Notes under the pieces: model-generated
What the model was told of the DNA's origin: nothing
Database searches by the model: none
What the model saw: the letters and a program-made list of their open reading frames with translations, nothing else
Assembly: GCF_900105905.1 (NCBI RefSeq)
Contig: NZ_FNSV01000005.1
Location: 1,860,001-1,924,000, forward strand
Reading direction: 5' to 3'
DNA: 64,000 bases
From: Rhodococcus koreensis
Lineage (GTDB): Bacteria > Actinomycetota > Actinomycetes > Mycobacteriales > Mycobacteriaceae
Part shown: piece after piece, positions 25,746-35,818 of the stretch
Position numbering within the stretch: position 1 is the stretch's first letter
How the letters are laid out: each line of letters starts with the position of its first letter
Made by a program: the position numbers and the translations under genes

Positions 25746-26351
25746 CTACTTCGAGTAGTACTCGACGATGAGCTGTTCCTGCAGAGGAACGTCGATCTGC
25801 GCACGCTCGGGAAGCTGGTGAACCAGAACCCGGAGACGTCCACCGACAACCTGCAGCCAACCCGGGATCGGGCGATCGCCCTGGGTCTCGCGCGCAACCT
25901 GGAAGGGAAGCGTCGACAGCGACTTGTCCTTGACATCGATGATGTCGTACTGCGAGACGCGGTAGCTGGGGATGTCGACCTTCTTGTTGTTCACGAGAAG
26001 GTGACCGTGCGTGACCAGCTGACGGGCCTGGCGGCGGGTGCGAGCCAGTCCGGCGCGGTACACGACGTTGTCGAGACGCGACTCCAGGATGCGGAGCAGG
26101 TTCTCACCGGTCTTACCGGGGCGGTTGTTCGCCTCCTTGTAGTACAGGCGGAACTGCTTCTCCATGACGCCGTAGGTGAAGCGAGCCTTCTGCTTCTCCT
26201 GCAGCTGGAGCAGGTACTCGCTCTCCTTGATCCGCGCGCGGCCGTGCTGGCCCGGCGGGTAGGGACGACGCTCGAACGCCTGGTCGCCTCCAACGAGGTC
26301 GACGCGCAGACGACGCGACTTGCGGGTGATGGGTCCGGTATAACGTGCCAT
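25746..26351 (-). CDS. rpsD: 30S ribosomal protein S4
   Basis: 201 aa, ATG at 26351 (MARYTGPITRKSRRL). uS4 is a primary 16S rRNA binder. The S4 RNA-binding fold is seen around RLDNVVYRAGLARTRRQARQLV. The N-terminal zinc-type cysteines of some bacteria are absent, so this is the Cys-free form. Lies 22 bp after rpsK. Confidence 0.97.
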   Translation of the reverse strand: MARYTGPITRKSRRLRVDLVGGDQAFERRPYPPGQHGRARIKESEYLLQLQEKQKARFTYGVMEKQFRLYYKEANNRPGKTGENLLRILESRLDNVVYRAGLARTRRQARQLVTHGHLLVNNKKVDIPSYRVSQYDIIDVKDKSLSTLPFQVARETQGDRPIPGWLQVVGGRLRVLVHQLPERAQIDVPLQEQLIVEYYSK

Positions 26352-26373
26352 TTTTTTCTACCTATCCTTCCCG

Positions 26374-26787
26374 CTAGACCCGACGCCGCTTGGGCGGACG
26401 GCAGCCGTTGTGCGGCTGGGGGGTGACATCGGAGATGGTGCCGACCTCGAGGCCTGCGGCCTGAAGCGAGCGGATCGCGGTCTCACGGCCGGAGCCGGGG
26501 CCCTTGACGAAGACGTCGACCTTCTTGACGCCGTGCTCCTGCGCCTTGCGGGCTGCGTTCTCTGCGGCCAGCTGGGCGGCGAACGGGGTCGACTTACGCG
26601 AACCCTTGAAGCCGACGTGTCCCGAGGACGCCCAGGAAATCACGTTTCCGGCGGGGTCCGTGATGGACACGATGGTGTTGTTGAACGTGCTCTTGATGTG
26701 AGCGGCGCCGTGCGGGACGTTCTTCTTGTCCCTGCGACGCGCCTTCTGGGTCTTCTTCGGACCGGTGCCACGTGACTTGGGGGGCAT
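26374..26787 (-). CDS. rpsK: 30S ribosomal protein S11
   Basis: 137 aa; ATG at 26787 overlaps the rpsM stop by one base (TAATG). Conserved uS11 segments [29 protein letters not shown] and the C-terminal [18 protein letters not shown] are present. The N-terminus is short and basic. Confidence 0.97.
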   Translation of the reverse strand: MPPKSRGTGPKKTQKARRRDKKNVPHGAAHIKSTFNNTIVSITDPAGNVISWASSGHVGFKGSRKSTPFAAQLAAENAARKAQEHGVKKVDVFVKGPGSGRETAIRSLQAAGLEVGTISDVTPQPHNGCRPPKRRRV

Positions 26788-27161
26788 TACTTCGCCTTCT
26801 TCTTGCCTGCAATGGTGCGCTTCGGACCCTTACGGGTGCGGGCGTTGGTCTTGGTGCGCTGACCACGCACGGGCAGACCACGACGGTGGCGCAAGCCCTG
26901 GTAGCAGCCGATCTCGATCTTGCGTCGGATGTCGGCCTGGACCTCGCGGCGAAGGTCACCCTCGACCTTCAGCGACTCCTCGATGTACTCGCGGAGCTTG
27001 GCCAGATCCTCGTCCGAGAGATCCTTGCTCCGCAGATCCGGGCTGACGCCGGTGGCGTCCAGGATCTCCTTGGAGCGGGTACGGCCGATGCCGTAGATGT
27101 AAGTAAGTGCGATCTCCATCCGCTTTTCACGGGGAAGATCGACACCTGCGAGACGTGCCAT
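26787..27161 (-). CDS. rpsM: 30S ribosomal protein S13
   Basis: 124 aa; the ATG at 27161 ([19 protein letters not shown]) is chosen over upstream in-frame starts that extend into the rpmJ-rpsM gap. Core features: [38 protein letters not shown] (one conserved block) and a basic tail. Coupled to rpsK. Confidence 0.97.
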   Translation of the reverse strand: MARLAGVDLPREKRMEIALTYIYGIGRTRSKEILDATGVSPDLRSKDLSDEDLAKLREYIEESLKVEGDLRREVQADIRRKIEIGCYQGLRHRRGLPVRGQRTKTNARTRKGPKRTIAGKKKAK

Positions 27162-27381
27162 GTCGGCATTCCTATCGGTGTGCGGAGGTCTGCTCCCAGT
27201 CCATCCCCTGTGCCTCTTCAAACGTCGGCGGTCTCGCGACCGGCGATGCTTCAACTAACTCAGTGGGGCCCCGGCCTCCGTGCCGGGGGTGAACCAGTAC
27301 CTGCTCGAGAGCCGTGGGTACTGGCTGGTGCTGGGAGGTCATCTTTGCTTGTTGCCAAGCAGATCCTCGAAAAGCGGAGAT
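27162..27381. promoter_or_regulatory. rpmJ-rpsM intercistronic region with two hairpins
   Basis: This 220-bp gap in the alpha operon holds no coding sequence that I can support. It contains a GC-rich hairpin (27269-27275 with 27282-27288) and a second inverted repeat (27294-27300 with 27318-27324). The structures may be an internal attenuator or a leader for autoregulation of the rpsM-rpsK-rpsD-rpoA segment, in analogy to S4 control in other bacteria. Confidence 0.4.
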
Positions 27382-27495
27382 CTAGCCCTGACGCTGCTTG
27401 TGGCGCAGGTTCTCGCAGATCACCATGACCCGGCCGTTACGACGGATCACCTTGCACTTTTCGCAGATCTTCTTGACGCTCGGCTGAACCTTCAC
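27382..27495 (-). CDS. rpmJ: 50S ribosomal protein L36
   Basis: A 37-aa gene identified by translating the bases: [19 protein letters not shown] at the start and [10 protein letters not shown] at the end. GTG at 27495 has AGGAGAT upstream. The zinc ligands CxxC, a later C and H are all present, so this is the zinc-binding (C+) form of bL36. It lies between infA and rpsM, the usual place. Confidence 0.96.
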   Translation of the reverse strand: MKVQPSVKKICEKCKVIRRNGRVMVICENLRHKQRQG

Positions 27496-27582
27496 GTCTT
27501 CTGATCTCCTGTTTTGTGGCAGCCCACTACGCAGATCCGCAGCGGACGTACTTCTCCCCGACCTGGTCGGGCGGGGAAGCTT

Positions 27583-27804
27583 TTACTTGTACCGGTAAAC
27601 GATGCGTCCGCGCGACAAGTCGTAGGGCGACAGCTCCACGACAACGCGATCTTCCGGGAGGATGCGAATGTAGTGCTGACGCATCTTTCCGCTGATGTGG
27701 GCGAGAACCTTGTGGCCGTTCTCGAGCTCAATGCGGAACATCGCATTGGGCAGCGGCTCGACTACTCGTCCCTCGACCTCGATGGCCCCGTCTTTCTTAG
27801 CCAT
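27583..27804 (-). CDS. infA: Translation initiation factor IF-1
   Basis: 73 aa, ATG at 27804 with GGAGGA upstream. An S1/OB-fold protein binding the ribosomal A site; family motifs [32 protein letters not shown] (split here for description) and [12 protein letters not shown] are complete. First gene of the infA-rpmJ-rpsM-rpsK-rpsD-rpoA-rplQ-truA unit. A 6-bp hairpin with a 3-nt loop at 27557-27571 follows its stop. Confidence 0.97.
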
Positions 27805-28069
27805 ATCCTCCGCGATCCATGTGGTTTGGCGTGCTTATTGCATCTGTTTCCGTTACCGTGGCGCCCAATGGGATCTTCACCGGCCGAAACATGAACAATC
27901 CGGATCGAATCCGGCACTGGGCACGCAGACAACCGGCACGCATAGCGCACCGTTGATCCATGTTACGGGAAATTGCTCACCAGGCCAAATGCGGTCCCCG
28001 GCGGACCCGCCCGCCCGGCGAGAATTCCGCTTCCGAACCCCACCGGTCACGACTCGAAGGATGGTGTGC

Positions 28070-28507
28070 GTGCGCGCCCTGGTACAGCGAGTGACGTCCG
28101 CGTCGGTCCGGGTCGACGGCGACGAGGTGGGACGGATCACTCCCCCGGCCGGCGGCCACGGGCTGCTCGTCCTGGTCGGCGTCACCCACACGGACGACGC
28201 GGCAAAGGCGGCTCTGCTCGCGAAGAAGGTGTGGACCATGCGCATCCTGGAGAACGAGCAGTCCGCCGCCGACCTCGACGCCCCCGTGCTCGTCGCCAGT
28301 CAGTTCACGCTGATGGCGGACACCCGCCGGGGCAGGCGCCCGTCCTGGTCCGCCGCGGCGCCGAGGCCCGTGGCGGAACCACTGGTGGACGAATTCACCG
28401 GCGCCCTGCGCGAGCTGGGCGCCACCGTCGAGACGGGTGTGTTCGGCGAACACATGGAGATCAGCCTCGTCAACGACGGTCCGGTGACGCTGCTGATCGA
28501 CGTGTAG
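28070..28507 (+). CDS. dtd: D-aminoacyl-tRNA deacylase
   Basis: 145 aa. GTG at 28070 gives the canonical [17 protein letters not shown] with GAAGG about 9 nt upstream; in-frame ATG/GTG at 28061/28064 are alternatives. DTD removes D-amino acids (and Gly) mischarged on tRNA. The two active-site motifs are seen: [17 protein letters not shown] and the cross-subunit Gly-cisPro element [10 protein letters not shown]. It lies alone on the plus strand, inserted between infA and map, which are both on the minus strand. A GC-rich palindrome at 28512-28525 lies in the convergent dtd/map gap. Confidence 0.93.
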   Translation: MRALVQRVTSASVRVDGDEVGRITPPAGGHGLLVLVGVTHTDDAAKAALLAKKVWTMRILENEQSAADLDAPVLVASQFTLMADTRRGRRPSWSAAAPRPVAEPLVDEFTGALRELGATVETGVFGEHMEISLVNDGPVTLLIDV

Positions 28508-28528
28508 GCCCGCGCCCGCGGGCGCTCG

Positions 28529-29326
28529 CTACTCCGGACGCAGGGTGAGGATGCGCGGTCCGTCCTCGGTGACAGCGACGGTGTGCTCCCAATGCGCGGC
28601 ACGAGTGCCGTCCGTGGTGACGACAGTCCAATCATCCTCGAGGACAACGGTATCCGTGGTCCCGAGGGTCAGCATCGGTTCGATCGCTAGAACGGATCCG
28701 ACCACCAGCTGGGGTCCCTTGCCCGGGGCTCCCTCGTTGGCGAGGAACGGCTCCATGTGCATTTCGCGGCCGATGCCGTGACCGCCGTAGCCGTCGACGA
28801 TGCCGTACTTGCGGTCGTGCGCGACCTCGGCGGCGCGGGTACCGAGTTCGATGGCATGCGAGATGTCGGTGAGCCGGTTGCCGGCCAGCATGGCCGCGAT
28901 GCCCGCCTCCATCGACAGCCGGGTGGCCTCGCTGAGTTGCTGGTCCGCTTCGATGATGTCGCCGACACCGAAGGTCCACGCAGAATCGCCGTGCCAGCCG
29001 TCGAGAATGGCGCCGCAGTCGATGGAGACGAGGTCTCCCTCGGCGAGAATGTCTTCTGCCGAGGGAATCCCGTGCACCACGCGATCGTTCACGGACGAAC
29101 AGATCGACCCGCTGAACCCGTGGTAGCCCTTGAACGACGGCACGGCGCCTGCGCCGCGGATGACCGACTCGGCCACCTCGTCGAGTTCGAGCGTGCTCAC
29201 ACCCGGCTTCGCCGCTTCGCGGACCGCGACGAGAGCCGCACCGACGATGGCACCGGCGGCCGCCATCGCGTCCAGCTCGCCCGCGGTCCGGAACGGAACG
29301 ACCTTGCGTTTACGCCCGAAGCCCAT
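28529..29326 (-). CDS. map: Type I methionine aminopeptidase
   Basis: 265 aa; ATG at 29326 overlaps the adk stop by one base (TAATG). Removes N-terminal Met from nascent proteins. The metal ligands are in their expected blocks: [19 protein letters not shown] (two Asp), [13 protein letters not shown] (His), LAIEPML (Glu) and the final [12 protein letters not shown] (Glu). There is no long N-terminal SH3-type extension. Last gene of the secY-adk-map unit. Confidence 0.96.
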   Translation of the reverse strand: MGFGRKRKVVPFRTAGELDAMAAAGAIVGAALVAVREAAKPGVSTLELDEVAESVIRGAGAVPSFKGYHGFSGSICSSVNDRVVHGIPSAEDILAEGDLVSIDCGAILDGWHGDSAWTFGVGDIIEADQQLSEATRLSMEAGIAAMLAGNRLTDISHAIELGTRAAEVAHDRKYGIVDGYGGHGIGREMHMEPFLANEGAPGKGPQLVVGSVLAIEPMLTLGTTDTVVLEDDWTVVTTDGTRAAHWEHTVAVTEDGPRILTLRPE

Positions 29327-29871
29327 TACTTGCCCAGCGCTGCCAGTGCGCGAGCGTTGACCTCATCGACCTCACCGAGGGCGTCGACGGTCACCAGCTG
29401 CTCCTTGTAGTAATCGAGCAGCGGCGCGGTCTCCTCGCGGTACACCCGGAGCCGGTTGCGGATGACGTCCTCCTTGTCGTCGGCGCGGCCACGGGCCAGC
29501 ATCCGCTCGACCACGACGTCTTCGTCGACGATGAACGACAGCACTGCGTCGAGCTTGGTGTTCAGCTCGGCCAGGATCGCCTCGAGCGCCTGGGCCTGGT
29601 CGACGGTCCGGGGAAAGCCATCCAGGAGGAAACCGTTGGCCGCATCGGGCTCGCCGACGCGGGCCTTCACCATGTTGTTGGTGATCTCGCTGGGAACCAG
29701 GTCCCCGGCATCCAGGTACTTCTTCGCCTCGAGGCCGAGAGGGGTGGCCTGGCCGATGTTCGCGCGGAACAGGTCGCCCGTGGAGATGTGCGGGACGCCG
29801 AGCTTCTCGGACAGAATCGCGGCCTGGGTGCCCTTGCCTGCACCGGGAGGACCAAGGAGGACAAGTCTCAC
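29326..29871 (-). CDS. adk: Adenylate kinase (short form)
   Basis: 181 aa; GTG at 29871 overlaps the secY stop (GTGA). Catalyses ATP + AMP to 2 ADP. The P-loop [10 protein letters not shown] is at residues 7-16, and AMP-site segments HISTGDLFR and DGFPRT are present. The lid insertion found in E. coli Adk is missing, giving the short LID-less form typical of actinobacteria. Confidence 0.97.
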   Translation of the reverse strand: MRLVLLGPPGAGKGTQAAILSEKLGVPHISTGDLFRANIGQATPLGLEAKKYLDAGDLVPSEITNNMVKARVGEPDAANGFLLDGFPRTVDQAQALEAILAELNTKLDAVLSFIVDEDVVVERMLARGRADDKEDVIRNRLRVYREETAPLLDYYKEQLVTVDALGEVDEVNARALAALGK

Positions 29872-31181
29872 TTGAGGAACCCTTCGTAGTTACGTTGCAT
29901 CAATTGACTTTCGATCTGCTTGACCGTGTCCAGGGCGACGCTGACGAGAATCAGCACGGCCGCACCACCGAAGATGCTGCTGGAGGTCTGGCTTCCGGAC
30001 AGGAAGAAGTGGGGCAGCACCGCGATCAGGCCGAGGTAGATCGAGCCGGGAACGGTGATGCGGTTGAGCACGTAATTCAGGTAGTCCGCGGTGGGGCGAC
30101 CCGGGCGGATACCGGGGATGAAGCCGCCGAACTTCTTCATCTCGTCCGCGCGCTCTTCCGGATTGAACGTGATCGCGACGTAGAAGAACACGAAGAACAC
30201 GATCAGCGCGAAGTAGATCACGATGTACACCGGGTTGTTCGGATTCACCAGGTACTCGTTGATGATCCGCTGCCACCAGCTGGGGTCGGCGGACGACGTG
30301 GCACCGGTGAGCTGCGCGATGAGGTTCGGCAGGTACAGCAGCGAGGACGCGAAGATGACCGGGATGATGCCGGCCTGGTTGACCTTCAGCGGCAGGTACG
30401 TCGACGAACCGCCGTACATCTTGCGGCCGACCATGCGCTTGGCGTACTGCACCGGGATGCGCCGCTGGCCCTGCTCGACGAAGACCACGCCGGCGATGAT
30501 GGCGAGCGCCGCGACGCAGATGATCGCGAAGATCAGTCCCCCGCGGCTGTCCAGGATGGCCTTGCCCTCGGACGGCAGGCGGGACGCGATACCCGAGAAG
30601 ATCAGCAGCGACATGCCGTTGCCGACGCCGCGCTCGGTGATGACCTCGCCGAACCACATGACGAGGGCAGCGCCCGCGGTCATGACCAGCACGATGATCA
30701 CGAGGCCGAAGATGCTCTTGTCGGCGATGATCTCTTCCTGGCATCCCTGCAGCAGCTGGCCGCGCGACGCGAGCGCCACGATGCCGGTGGCCTGCAGGAT
30801 CGCCAGGGCGATCGACAGATAGCGCGTGTACTGCGTCATCTTCGCCTGGCCGGACTGGCCTTCCTTCCGGAGTTCCTCGAACTTCGGAATGACGACCGTC
30901 AACAGCTGGACGATGATGCTGGCCGTGATGTACGGCATGATGCCGATCGCGAAGATGGACAGCTGCAGCAGTGCACCGCCGGAGAACAGGTTGATCAGCG
31001 AGTAGATGCCCGCGGAGTCGCCGCCCGACAGCTGATCGACGCACGATCGGACGTTGCCGTAGTCGACACCCGGCGACGGGATCACCGCGCCGATGCGATA
31101 CAGCGCAACGAGACCGAGCGCGATGAGGATCTTCCGCCTCAGGTCCGGGGTCCTGAGGGCCGAGACGAAGGCGGAAAGCAA
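29868..31181 (-). CDS. secY: Preprotein translocase subunit SecY
   Basis: 437 aa, ten membrane helices; central pore of the Sec translocon. TTG at 31181 ([19 protein letters not shown]) is chosen because AGGAGG lies directly upstream and it matches the family N-terminus. The GTG at 31196 would place the ribosome site inside the gene. Motifs include the plug region after the first helix and [16 protein letters not shown] in the cytosolic C5 area. First gene of the secY-adk-map unit, preceded by a hairpin that separates it from rplO. Confidence 0.96.
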   Translation of the reverse strand: MLSAFVSALRTPDLRRKILIALGLVALYRIGAVIPSPGVDYGNVRSCVDQLSGGDSAGIYSLINLFSGGALLQLSIFAIGIMPYITASIIVQLLTVVIPKFEELRKEGQSGQAKMTQYTRYLSIALAILQATGIVALASRGQLLQGCQEEIIADKSIFGLVIIVLVMTAGAALVMWFGEVITERGVGNGMSLLIFSGIASRLPSEGKAILDSRGGLIFAIICVAALAIIAGVVFVEQGQRRIPVQYAKRMVGRKMYGGSSTYLPLKVNQAGIIPVIFASSLLYLPNLIAQLTGATSSADPSWWQRIINEYLVNPNNPVYIVIYFALIVFFVFFYVAITFNPEERADEMKKFGGFIPGIRPGRPTADYLNYVLNRITVPGSIYLGLIAVLPHFFLSGSQTSSSIFGGAAVLILVSVALDTVKQIESQLMQRNYEGFLK

Positions 31182-31313
31182 AGATCCTCCTGGCACGACG
31201 GTGGGGAGACGAAGTCGTAACCGACTTGTCCGTGAATGAACTCTAGAACTCTAACAGTGGCAACTGAACGCACAGTTGGGAGACCTGCGGCAGTGCTTCC
31301 CGTACAGCCGCAA

Positions 31314-31350
31314 ATGGCCGCAGTACAGCGCGAGGCTGTACTGCGGCCAT
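31314..31350. terminator. 16-bp perfect hairpin between rplO and secY
   Basis: Arms 31314-31329 and 31335-31350 pair perfectly around a 5-nt loop, 21 bp beyond the rplO stop. In the minus direction TTT follows the stem. It probably terminates or attenuates the spc operon, leaving about 130 bp for a secY promoter and leader. Confidence 0.75.
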
Positions 31351-31371
31351 CTACTGGCTAGCGGTGATAGC

Positions 31372-31815
31372 TCACAGCTCGGTGGCGGTACCACCGGCAG
31401 CAGCGATCTTCTCCTTGGCGGAGCCGGTGAACTTGTCGACCGTCACCTGGACGGCGACAGTCAGGTCGCCGTCGCCGAGAACCTTGACGAGCTGGTTCTT
31501 GCGAACGGCACCCTTGGCAACGAGGTCCTCGACCGTGACCTGTCCACCTTCGGGGAACAGACGGGCGATGTCGCCGACGTTGACGACCTGGTACTCGGTG
31601 CGGAACGGGTTGGTGAAACCCTTGAGCTTGGGCAGACGCATGTGCAGCGGCATCTGTCCACCCTCGAAGGCGGCGGGCACGTTCTTGCGGGCCTTGGTGC
31701 CCTTCGTGCCGCGACCTGCGGTCTTGCCGCGCTTGCCGCCTTCACCACGACCGACGCGAATCTTGTCCGACTTGGCTCCCGGCGCGGGGCGCAGGTGATG
31801 CAGTTTGATGGTCAT
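31372..31815 (-). CDS. rplO: 50S ribosomal protein L15
   Basis: 147 aa, ATG at 31815 ([15 protein letters not shown]). The glycine-rich basic N-terminus ([18 protein letters not shown]) and the [16 protein letters not shown] block are typical of uL15. It starts 2 bp after the rpmD stop. Confidence 0.97.
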   Translation of the reverse strand: MTIKLHHLRPAPGAKSDKIRVGRGEGGKRGKTAGRGTKGTKARKNVPAAFEGGQMPLHMRLPKLKGFTNPFRTEYQVVNVGDIARLFPEGGQVTVEDLVAKGAVRKNQLVKVLGDGDLTVAVQVTVDKFTGSAKEKIAAAGGTATEL

Positions 31816-31817
31816 GG

Positions 31818-31997
31818 TTAGACCTCCTCAACTGTGACGAGGTGGCGCACCACGTTGATCAGACCGCGGTTCTGGGCATTGTCCTCGCGGACAACCGTCT
31901 GACGGATGCCCTTCAAGCCGAGGGTGCGCAGCGAGTTCCGCTGGTTCTGCTTGGTACCGATGGTGCTCTTGATCTGAGTGACCTTGAGTTCGGCCAT
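31818..31997 (-). CDS. rpmD: 50S ribosomal protein L30
   Basis: A 59-aa gene identified from the bases: [20 protein letters not shown] at the start, [12 protein letters not shown] in the middle, [10 protein letters not shown] at the end. ATG at 31997 overlaps the rpsE stop (TAATG), and rplO follows 2 bp later, the universal rpsE-rpmD-rplO order. Confidence 0.97.
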   Translation of the reverse strand: MAELKVTQIKSTIGTKQNQRNSLRTLGLKGIRQTVVREDNAQNRGLINVVRHLVTVEEV

Positions 31998-32653
31998 TAC
32001 TTCACGCTCCCAGCCTGTGCGCGCGCACGCAGCATGCCGGCGGGGGCAACGTCCTCGAGGGCGAGACCGCGGCGAGCGGCAACTTCCTCGGGGCGCTGCA
32101 GGCCCTTGAGCGCAGCGACGGTCGCATGCACAACATTGATGGCGTTGTCGCTACCGAGCGACTTCGACAGAATGTCGTGGATGCCGGCGCATTCCAGCAC
32201 GGCACGCACCGCGCCACCGGCGATGACACCGGTACCGGGGCTTGCCGGACGCAGCATGACGACGCCCGCTGCGGCCTCACCCTGAATCGGGTGCGTGATG
32301 GTGCTGCCGATCATCGGCACGCGGAAGAAGCTCTTGCGAGCCTCCTCGACGCCCTTCTGGATGGCCGCAGGAACTTCCTTGGCCTTGCCGTAGCCGACGC
32401 CGACCAGTCCGTTGCCGTCGCCCACGATCACCAGAGCGGTGAAGCTGAAGCGACGACCACCCTTGACGACCTTCGACACGCGGTTGATCGTGACGACGCG
32501 CTCGATGTGGTTCGACTTCTCGGCCGACTGTCCGCCGCGACGATCGTCGCGACCGCCACCACGACGGTCGCCGCCGCCGCGGTTGTCCCCGGTGTTGGGG
32601 CCATTCTGTCCGGCGGGTCCGCTTCCGCCGTCACGCCTCTGACGTCCCGGCAT
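31997..32653 (-). CDS. rpsE: 30S ribosomal protein S5
   Basis: 218 aa, ATG at 32653. The uS5 domain starts near residue 48 ([20 protein letters not shown]) and includes [19 protein letters not shown]. The first 45 residues are a Gly/Arg/Asp-rich low-complexity extension with RGG-like repeats, seen also in mycobacterial S5. Confidence 0.97.
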   Translation of the reverse strand: MPGRQRRDGGSGPAGQNGPNTGDNRGGGDRRGGGRDDRRGGQSAEKSNHIERVVTINRVSKVVKGGRRFSFTALVIVGDGNGLVGVGYGKAKEVPAAIQKGVEEARKSFFRVPMIGSTITHPIQGEAAAGVVMLRPASPGTGVIAGGAVRAVLECAGIHDILSKSLGSDNAINVVHATVAALKGLQRPEEVAARRGLALEDVAPAGMLRARAQAGSVK

Positions 32654-32690
32654 CAGGCTGTCCTTCCGTTCATGTACTCGGTCTTGGTCA

Positions 32691-33098
32691 TCAGAACTTC
32701 AACCCGCCTTCGCGAGCTGCGTCCGCAAGGGCCGCGATGCGACCGTGGTAGCCGTGTCCGCCGTGGTCGAACACGACGGTCTCGACACCGGCTGCCTTCG
32801 CGCGCTCGGCGATCAGCTGACCGACCTTCGCACTGAGGGCCTTCTTGTCGCCGTCCGCTGCACGCACGTCGGCCTCGGTGGTCGACGCCGCGGCCAGGGT
32901 GTGGCCTGCGAGGTCGTCCACGAGCTGGACGTGGATGTGGCGCGAGGACCGGTTGACGACCAAGCGGGGACGCTCGGGCGTGCCGGAGACCTTCTTGCGG
33001 AGACGGAAGTGACGACGCACCTTCGACAGGCGACGCTTCGTGGACGCATCCTTGCCGAGCGGAACCCGCTTGGCTTTCTGGTTTGCAGTCTGGCTCAT
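32691..33098 (-). CDS. rplR: 50S ribosomal protein L18
   Basis: 135 aa. ATG at 33098 ([19 protein letters not shown]) is chosen over the upstream GTG at 33140, which lies within rplF. 5S rRNA binder; family blocks [20 protein letters not shown] and [25 protein letters not shown] are present. The rplF stop lies 1 bp upstream. Confidence 0.96.
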   Translation of the reverse strand: MSQTANQKAKRVPLGKDASTKRRLSKVRRHFRLRKKVSGTPERPRLVVNRSSRHIHVQLVDDLAGHTLAAASTTEADVRAADGDKKALSAKVGQLIAERAKAAGVETVVFDHGGHGYHGRIAALADAAREGGLKF

Positions 33099-33099
33099 A

Positions 33100-33639
33100 T
33101 CACTTACCCGTCTTTCCGACCTTGCGGCGGATCTGCTCACCCTCGTAACGCACGCCCTTGCCCTTGTACGGGTCCGGACGACGGAGACGACGGATGTTGG
33201 CCGAGATCTGCCCGACCTTCTGCTTGTCGATGCCCGACACCGAGAACTTGGTGGGCGACTCGACCGCGAAGGTGATGCCTTCCGGAGCCTCGATCGGGAC
33301 CGGGTGGCTGTAGCCGAGTGCGAACTCGAGGTCCTTGCCCTTCAGAGCAACGCGGTAACCGACGCCGTGAATCTCCATCTTGGTGGTGTAACCGTCGGTG
33401 ACACCGGTGATGAGGTTCTGCACCAGGGTGCGAGACAGACCGTGCAGCGCGCGGCTGCGACGCTCGTCGTCCGGACGGGTCACGCTGAGCGTGCCGTCGT
33501 CGTTCTTCGCAATGGCAATCGGCTCGGAGATCGTGAGGGCCAGCGAGCCCTTGGGACCCTTGACCGTGACGTCCTGGCCGTCGATCGAGACGTCGACGCC
33601 GCCGGGGACGGTGACGGGAATCTTTCCAATACGCGACAT
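33100..33639 (-). CDS. rplF: 50S ribosomal protein L6
   Basis: 179 aa, ATG at 33639 ([17 protein letters not shown]). Two repeated uL6 folds are seen; the C-terminal signature [19 protein letters not shown] is intact. Lies 14 bp after rpsH. Confidence 0.97.
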   Translation of the reverse strand: MSRIGKIPVTVPGGVDVSIDGQDVTVKGPKGSLALTISEPIAIAKNDDGTLSVTRPDDERRSRALHGLSRTLVQNLITGVTDGYTTKMEIHGVGYRVALKGKDLEFALGYSHPVPIEAPEGITFAVESPTKFSVSGIDKQKVGQISANIRRLRRPDPYKGKGVRYEGEQIRRKVGKTGK

Positions 33640-33653
33640 TGTGGTGGCCTCCC

Positions 33654-34052
33654 TTACCAGACGTAGGCGAGGACTTCCCCGCCCACTCCTTGATTGGCCG
33701 CCTGGCGATCGGTGAGCAGGCCGGTGGACGTGGAAATGATCGCCACGCCGAGGCCGCCCAGAACCTTGGGCAGGTTGGTGGACTTCGCGTACACACGCAG
33801 ACCGGGCTTGGAGACGCGGCGCACGCCGGCAAGGCTGCGCTCACGGCTCGGGCCGTACTTCAGGTCGACGATGAGGGTCTTGCCCACCTCGGCGTCTTCG
33901 GTGCGGTAGTCGGCGATGTAACCCTCGCGCTTGAGGATCTCGGCGATGTTCGCCTTGATCTTCGAGTGGGGCAACTTCACCTCATCGTGGTACGCCGTGT
34001 TGGCGTTGCGCAGACGTGTCAAGAAGTCTGCGATGGGGTCGGTCATGGTCAT
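33654..34052 (-). CDS. rpsH: 30S ribosomal protein S8
   Basis: 132 aa. ATG at 34052 ([18 protein letters not shown]) gives the family length; the longer reading to 34076 adds eight unconserved residues. The C-terminal block [26 protein letters not shown] is typical. A 152-bp gap with a strong hairpin separates it from rpsN. Confidence 0.96.
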   Translation of the reverse strand: MTMTDPIADFLTRLRNANTAYHDEVKLPHSKIKANIAEILKREGYIADYRTEDAEVGKTLIVDLKYGPSRERSLAGVRRVSKPGLRVYAKSTNLPKVLGGLGVAIISTSTGLLTDRQAANQGVGGEVLAYVW

Positions 34053-34166
34053 GAGGTTGACCTCTACCTTTCTCACAACGGTTCCCTCTGCCGTTTCCGG
34101 CGCAGGCCTATCGCGAAGTAGGTCTTACGTTTCCCGGTCCGAGGTTACGAACCGGAAGTCTGTGGG

Positions 34167-34201
34167 GGTGACGCCGTCGCCGTTGCGGCGACGGCGTCAC
34201 C
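34167..34201. terminator. 15-bp perfect hairpin right after rpsN
   Basis: Arms 34167-34181 and 34187-34201 pair perfectly around a 5-nt loop, only 3 bp past the rpsN stop and upstream of rpsH. No T-run follows. It probably acts as a partial terminator or mRNA 3'-end stabiliser inside the spc operon. Confidence 0.65.
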
Positions 34202-34204
34202 GGC

Positions 34205-34390
34205 TCACCAGGAGCTCTTGTGAACGCCGGGCAGCTCGCCGGCGTGCGCCATCTCACGGACGCAGATTCGGCACAGGCCGAACTTGCGGAACACCGAGTG
34301 CGGACGGCCGCAGCGCTGGCAGCGGGTGTAGGCGCGCACCGCGAACTTGGGCTTCTTGTTGGCCTTGTTGACCAATGCCTTCTTAGCCAT
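34205..34390 (-). CDS. rpsN: 30S ribosomal protein S14, type Z
   Basis: 61 aa, ATG at 34390 ([16 protein letters not shown]). The short zinc form of uS14: two CxxC pairs (RCQRC and LCRIC) form the zinc site. Zinc-independent long S14 paralogues usually lie elsewhere in actinobacteria. Starts 4 bp after rplE. Confidence 0.97.
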   Translation of the reverse strand: MAKKALVNKANKKPKFAVRAYTRCQRCGRPHSVFRKFGLCRICVREMAHAGELPGVHKSSW

Positions 34391-34394
34391 TAGC

Positions 34395-34961
34395 TCAGTT
34401 CTCCTTGAACGGGAAGCCGAGGTGCTTCAGCAGGGCACGGCCTTCTTCGTTGTTGGTCGCGGTGGTCACCACGGTGATGTCCATGCCGCGCGGGCGGTCG
34501 ATCTTGTCCACGTCGATCTCGTGGAACATCGACTGCTCGTTCAGGCCGAACGTGTAGTTGCCGTTGCCGTCGAACTGGTTGCCCGACAGGCCGCGGAAGT
34601 CCCTGATGCGGGGAAGCGCGACGGACACGAGACGGTCCAGGAACTCCCACATGCGGTCGCCACGCAGCGTGACGCGGGCACCGATCGGCATTCCCTCGCG
34701 GAGCTTGAACTGCGCGATGGACTTGCGTGCCTTGCGGATCTCGGGCTTCTGACCGGTGATCAGAGCGAGATCGTTGACGGCACCGTTGATCAGCTTGGCG
34801 TCGCGCGCGGCGTCACCGACACCCATGTTGACGACGACCTTGACGACGCCGGGGATCTGCATCACGTTGGCGTAGTCGAACTCGGTGTTCAGCGCAGCCT
34901 TGATCTCCTCGCGGTAGCGAGTCTTCAGGCGCGGCTGGATCTTGTTCTCAGTGGAGGTCAT
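34395..34961 (-). CDS. rplE: 50S ribosomal protein L5
   Basis: 188 aa, ATG at 34961. 5S rRNA and P-site tRNA contacts. Family blocks: [41 protein letters not shown] and [21 protein letters not shown]. Spaced 1 bp from rplX. Confidence 0.97.
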   Translation of the reverse strand: MTSTENKIQPRLKTRYREEIKAALNTEFDYANVMQIPGVVKVVVNMGVGDAARDAKLINGAVNDLALITGQKPEIRKARKSIAQFKLREGMPIGARVTLRGDRMWEFLDRLVSVALPRIRDFRGLSGNQFDGNGNYTFGLNEQSMFHEIDVDKIDRPRGMDITVVTTATNNEEGRALLKHLGFPFKEN

Positions 34962-34962
34962 G

Positions 34963-35280
34963 TCAGATGTCCTTCCCGTTCTTCCGGGAAATCCGAACGC
35001 GCTTGCCGGACTCTTCGTCGGTCCGGTAGCCCACGCGAGTGGGGTTGCCGTCCGAGTCGACGACCGCGACGTTGGAAACGTGGATCGGGGCTTCCTGCGT
35101 GACGATGCCGCCGGAGGAAGCTCCGCGCTCGTTCGCGGAAACCGCGGTGTGCTTCTTGATGCGGTTCACGCCTTCGACGAGGACCTTGTTGGTCGCGGGG
35201 TAGGCCTGGATGACCTTGCCCTTCGCGCCCTTGTCCTTGCCGGCGATGACCAGCACGGTGTCACCCTTGTGCACCTTCAT
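34963..35280 (-). CDS. rplX: 50S ribosomal protein L24
   Basis: 105 aa; ATG at 35280 ([21 protein letters not shown]) overlaps the rplN stop (TGATG); a GTG one codon upstream is less likely. The KOW motif is at the N-terminus, and [21 protein letters not shown] closes the protein. uL24 initiates 50S assembly. Confidence 0.97.
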   Translation of the reverse strand: MKVHKGDTVLVIAGKDKGAKGKVIQAYPATNKVLVEGVNRIKKHTAVSANERGASSGGIVTQEAPIHVSNVAVVDSDGNPTRVGYRTDEESGKRVRISRKNGKDI

Positions 35281-35648
35281 CACAGCACCTCCGGGGCGAG
35301 CGAGACGATCTTCATGAACTTCTTCTCACGCAGCTCACGGCCGACGGGGCCGAAGATGCGGGTGCCACGGGGATCGTTGTCCGGCTTGATGAGGACGGCG
35401 GCGTTCTCGTCGAACTTGATGTACGACCCGTCCGGACGGCGGCGTTCCTTGGTGGTGCGGACGATGACGGCCTTGACGACCTCGCCCTTCTTGATGTTTC
35501 CACCCGGGATGGCGTCCTTGACGGTGGCGACGATGATGTCACCGATCCCGGCGTAGCGGCGAGACGAACCACCGAGAACGCGGATGCAGAGAATCTCCTT
35601 GGCACCCGTGTTGTCGGCGACGCGCAGCCGCGACTCCTGCTGAATCAC
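35280..35648 (-). CDS. rplN: 50S ribosomal protein L14
   Basis: 122 aa, ATG at 35648 ([19 protein letters not shown]). The uL14 signature around [20 protein letters not shown] and [21 protein letters not shown] is complete. First gene of the spc-type segment, after a hairpin-containing gap. Confidence 0.97.
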   Translation of the reverse strand: MIQQESRLRVADNTGAKEILCIRVLGGSSRRYAGIGDIIVATVKDAIPGGNIKKGEVVKAVIVRTTKERRRPDGSYIKFDENAAVLIKPDNDPRGTRIFGPVGRELREKKFMKIVSLAPEVL

Positions 35649-35729
35649 TTACTTCTCCTTGACCTGGACTGTTGCACGGCAGATTTCCGACCCGACGTGC
35701 GCGGTCTGCACCCGTGCCCTGCGAGAGGG

Positions 35730-35791
35730 GCCGCCCGGGTGGGCGGCACAACGGTGGGGTTGCCGTGCGTCTGCCGCAAGGCAACCCCACC
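35730..35791. terminator. Tandem hairpins between rpsQ and rplN
   Basis: A 12-bp stem (35753-35764 with 35780-35791, 15-nt loop) is followed in the minus direction by a 7-bp GC stem (35741-35747 with 35730-35736). They lie in the 170-bp gap between the S10 and spc segments and probably mark the end of the rpsJ-to-rpsQ unit. Confidence 0.65.
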
Positions 35792-35818
35792 ATCGTACTG
35801 GATGCATTATTCGGTTTC

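Noticed and set aside
27162-27381. tRNA or small RNA gene in the rpmJ-rpsM gap
   Set aside because: The hairpins do not form a cloverleaf, no TTCGA-type T-loop is placed correctly, and there is no separate promoter.
31182-31196. SecY start at the GTG 31196
   Set aside because: It would put AGGAGG inside the coding sequence; TTG 31181 directly follows that site and matches the family N-terminus.
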